Shown: one piece after another, positions 63,909-64,000 of the stretch | How the letters are laid out: each line of letters starts with the position of its first letter | Numbering within the stretch: the first letter of the stretch is position 1 | DNA from: Cryobacterium glucosi | GTDB lineage: Bacteria; Actinomycetota; Actinomycetes; Actinomycetales; Microbacteriaceae | Direction: 5' to 3' | DNA length: 64,000 bases | Assembly (NCBI RefSeq): GCF_004402235.1 | Contig: NZ_SOFS01000016.1 | Span: 94,386 to 158,385 of the forward strand | Notes under the pieces: model-generated | Told to the model about the DNA's origin: nothing | Databases searched by the model: none | What the model saw: the letters and a program-made list of their open reading frames with translations, nothing else | Program-made: the position numbers and the translations under genes

Positions 63909-64000
63909 AGCTGCCCATAGGCGGCCATGGAACTGCCCGCTGACGGCCAGTAGAACTGCCCGCTGGTGGCCATGAGATCTGCCCACTTCCTGATCTGAAC
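63909..64000. mobile_element. Repeat-bearing end of an IS21-like element (partial)
   Basis: Four direct repeats with CTGCCC at 63911, 63933, 63956 and 63979 (22-23 bp period; for example CTGCCCGCTGACGGCCAGTA and CTGCCCGCTGGTGGCCATGA) reach the window edge. IS21-family elements carry such multiple repeats at their ends for IstA binding. The transposase genes would lie beyond 64000. Related repeats are at 47191-47240. Confidence 0.6.

Overview
The window is high-GC, gene-dense DNA from an actinobacterium, most likely a member of the Microbacteriaceae. Supporting this are the lepA-hemW-hrcA-dnaJ-rsmE-phoH-ybeY-CNNM-era ... leuA-recO-uppS-dusB-dgt-dnaG order, frequent ATGA/GTGA start-stop overlaps, several apparently leaderless genes, frequent GGATGC/GCATCC words, and small protein families seen mostly in this group. 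The genus cannot be fixed from sequence inspection alone.

Region 1 (1-43.7 kb) is conserved chromosome. It starts inside lepA and runs through heme maturation (hemW), a CIRCE-controlled hrcA-dnaJ heat-shock unit, a 16S rRNA methyltransferase, a HIT protein, phoH-ybeY-CNNM-era (ribosome/RNA maturation), an alpha/beta-hydrolase plus MprF-like lipid aminoacylation pair, a two-component system with an FtsX-type ABC transporter, leuA behind a leucine-rich leader peptide and attenuator, then recO-uppS-DsbA-dusB-dgt-dnaG. A five-gene peptide-type ABC transporter operon ending in a 2-hydroxyacid dehydrogenase follows. After it come tRNA-Asn, a histidine-kinase-like protein without its phospho-acceptor histidine, azlCD, def, a DMT transporter, a GT4 glycosyltransferase and a CAU-anticodon tRNA.

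Region 2 (43.7-53.4 kb) is an integrative element in that tRNA. A 38-bp exact repeat of the tRNA 3' half marks both ends (43713-43750 and 53378-53415). An excisionase-like protein and a tyrosine integrase sit at the left end. The cargo is a cytidine deaminase gene broken by one in-frame amber codon, a NYN-domain nuclease-like protein, a resolvase gene split by an IS21-like remnant, and a divergent pair: a DUF4145 (HEPN-like) protein and an 1113-residue protein joining an Mrr-like nuclease domain to a NACHT NTPase. I read that pair as a candidate anti-phage NLR-type defence system. The right end holds a 10-bp tandem repeat and decayed tRNA-like and arm-like sequences, suggesting repeated integrations at this site.

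Region 3 (53.4-64 kb) is a loosely packed mosaic of accessory DNA: a CmtR-like metal sensor between two cation-diffusion-facilitator genes, a broken DUF3105 gene, several microproteins, an IS1182-type remnant, a GntR/FCD regulator, two paralogous small proteins facing each other's opposite strand, and the repeat-bearing end of an IS21-like element at the right edge. Much of 59.3-60.6 kb has no convincing gene.
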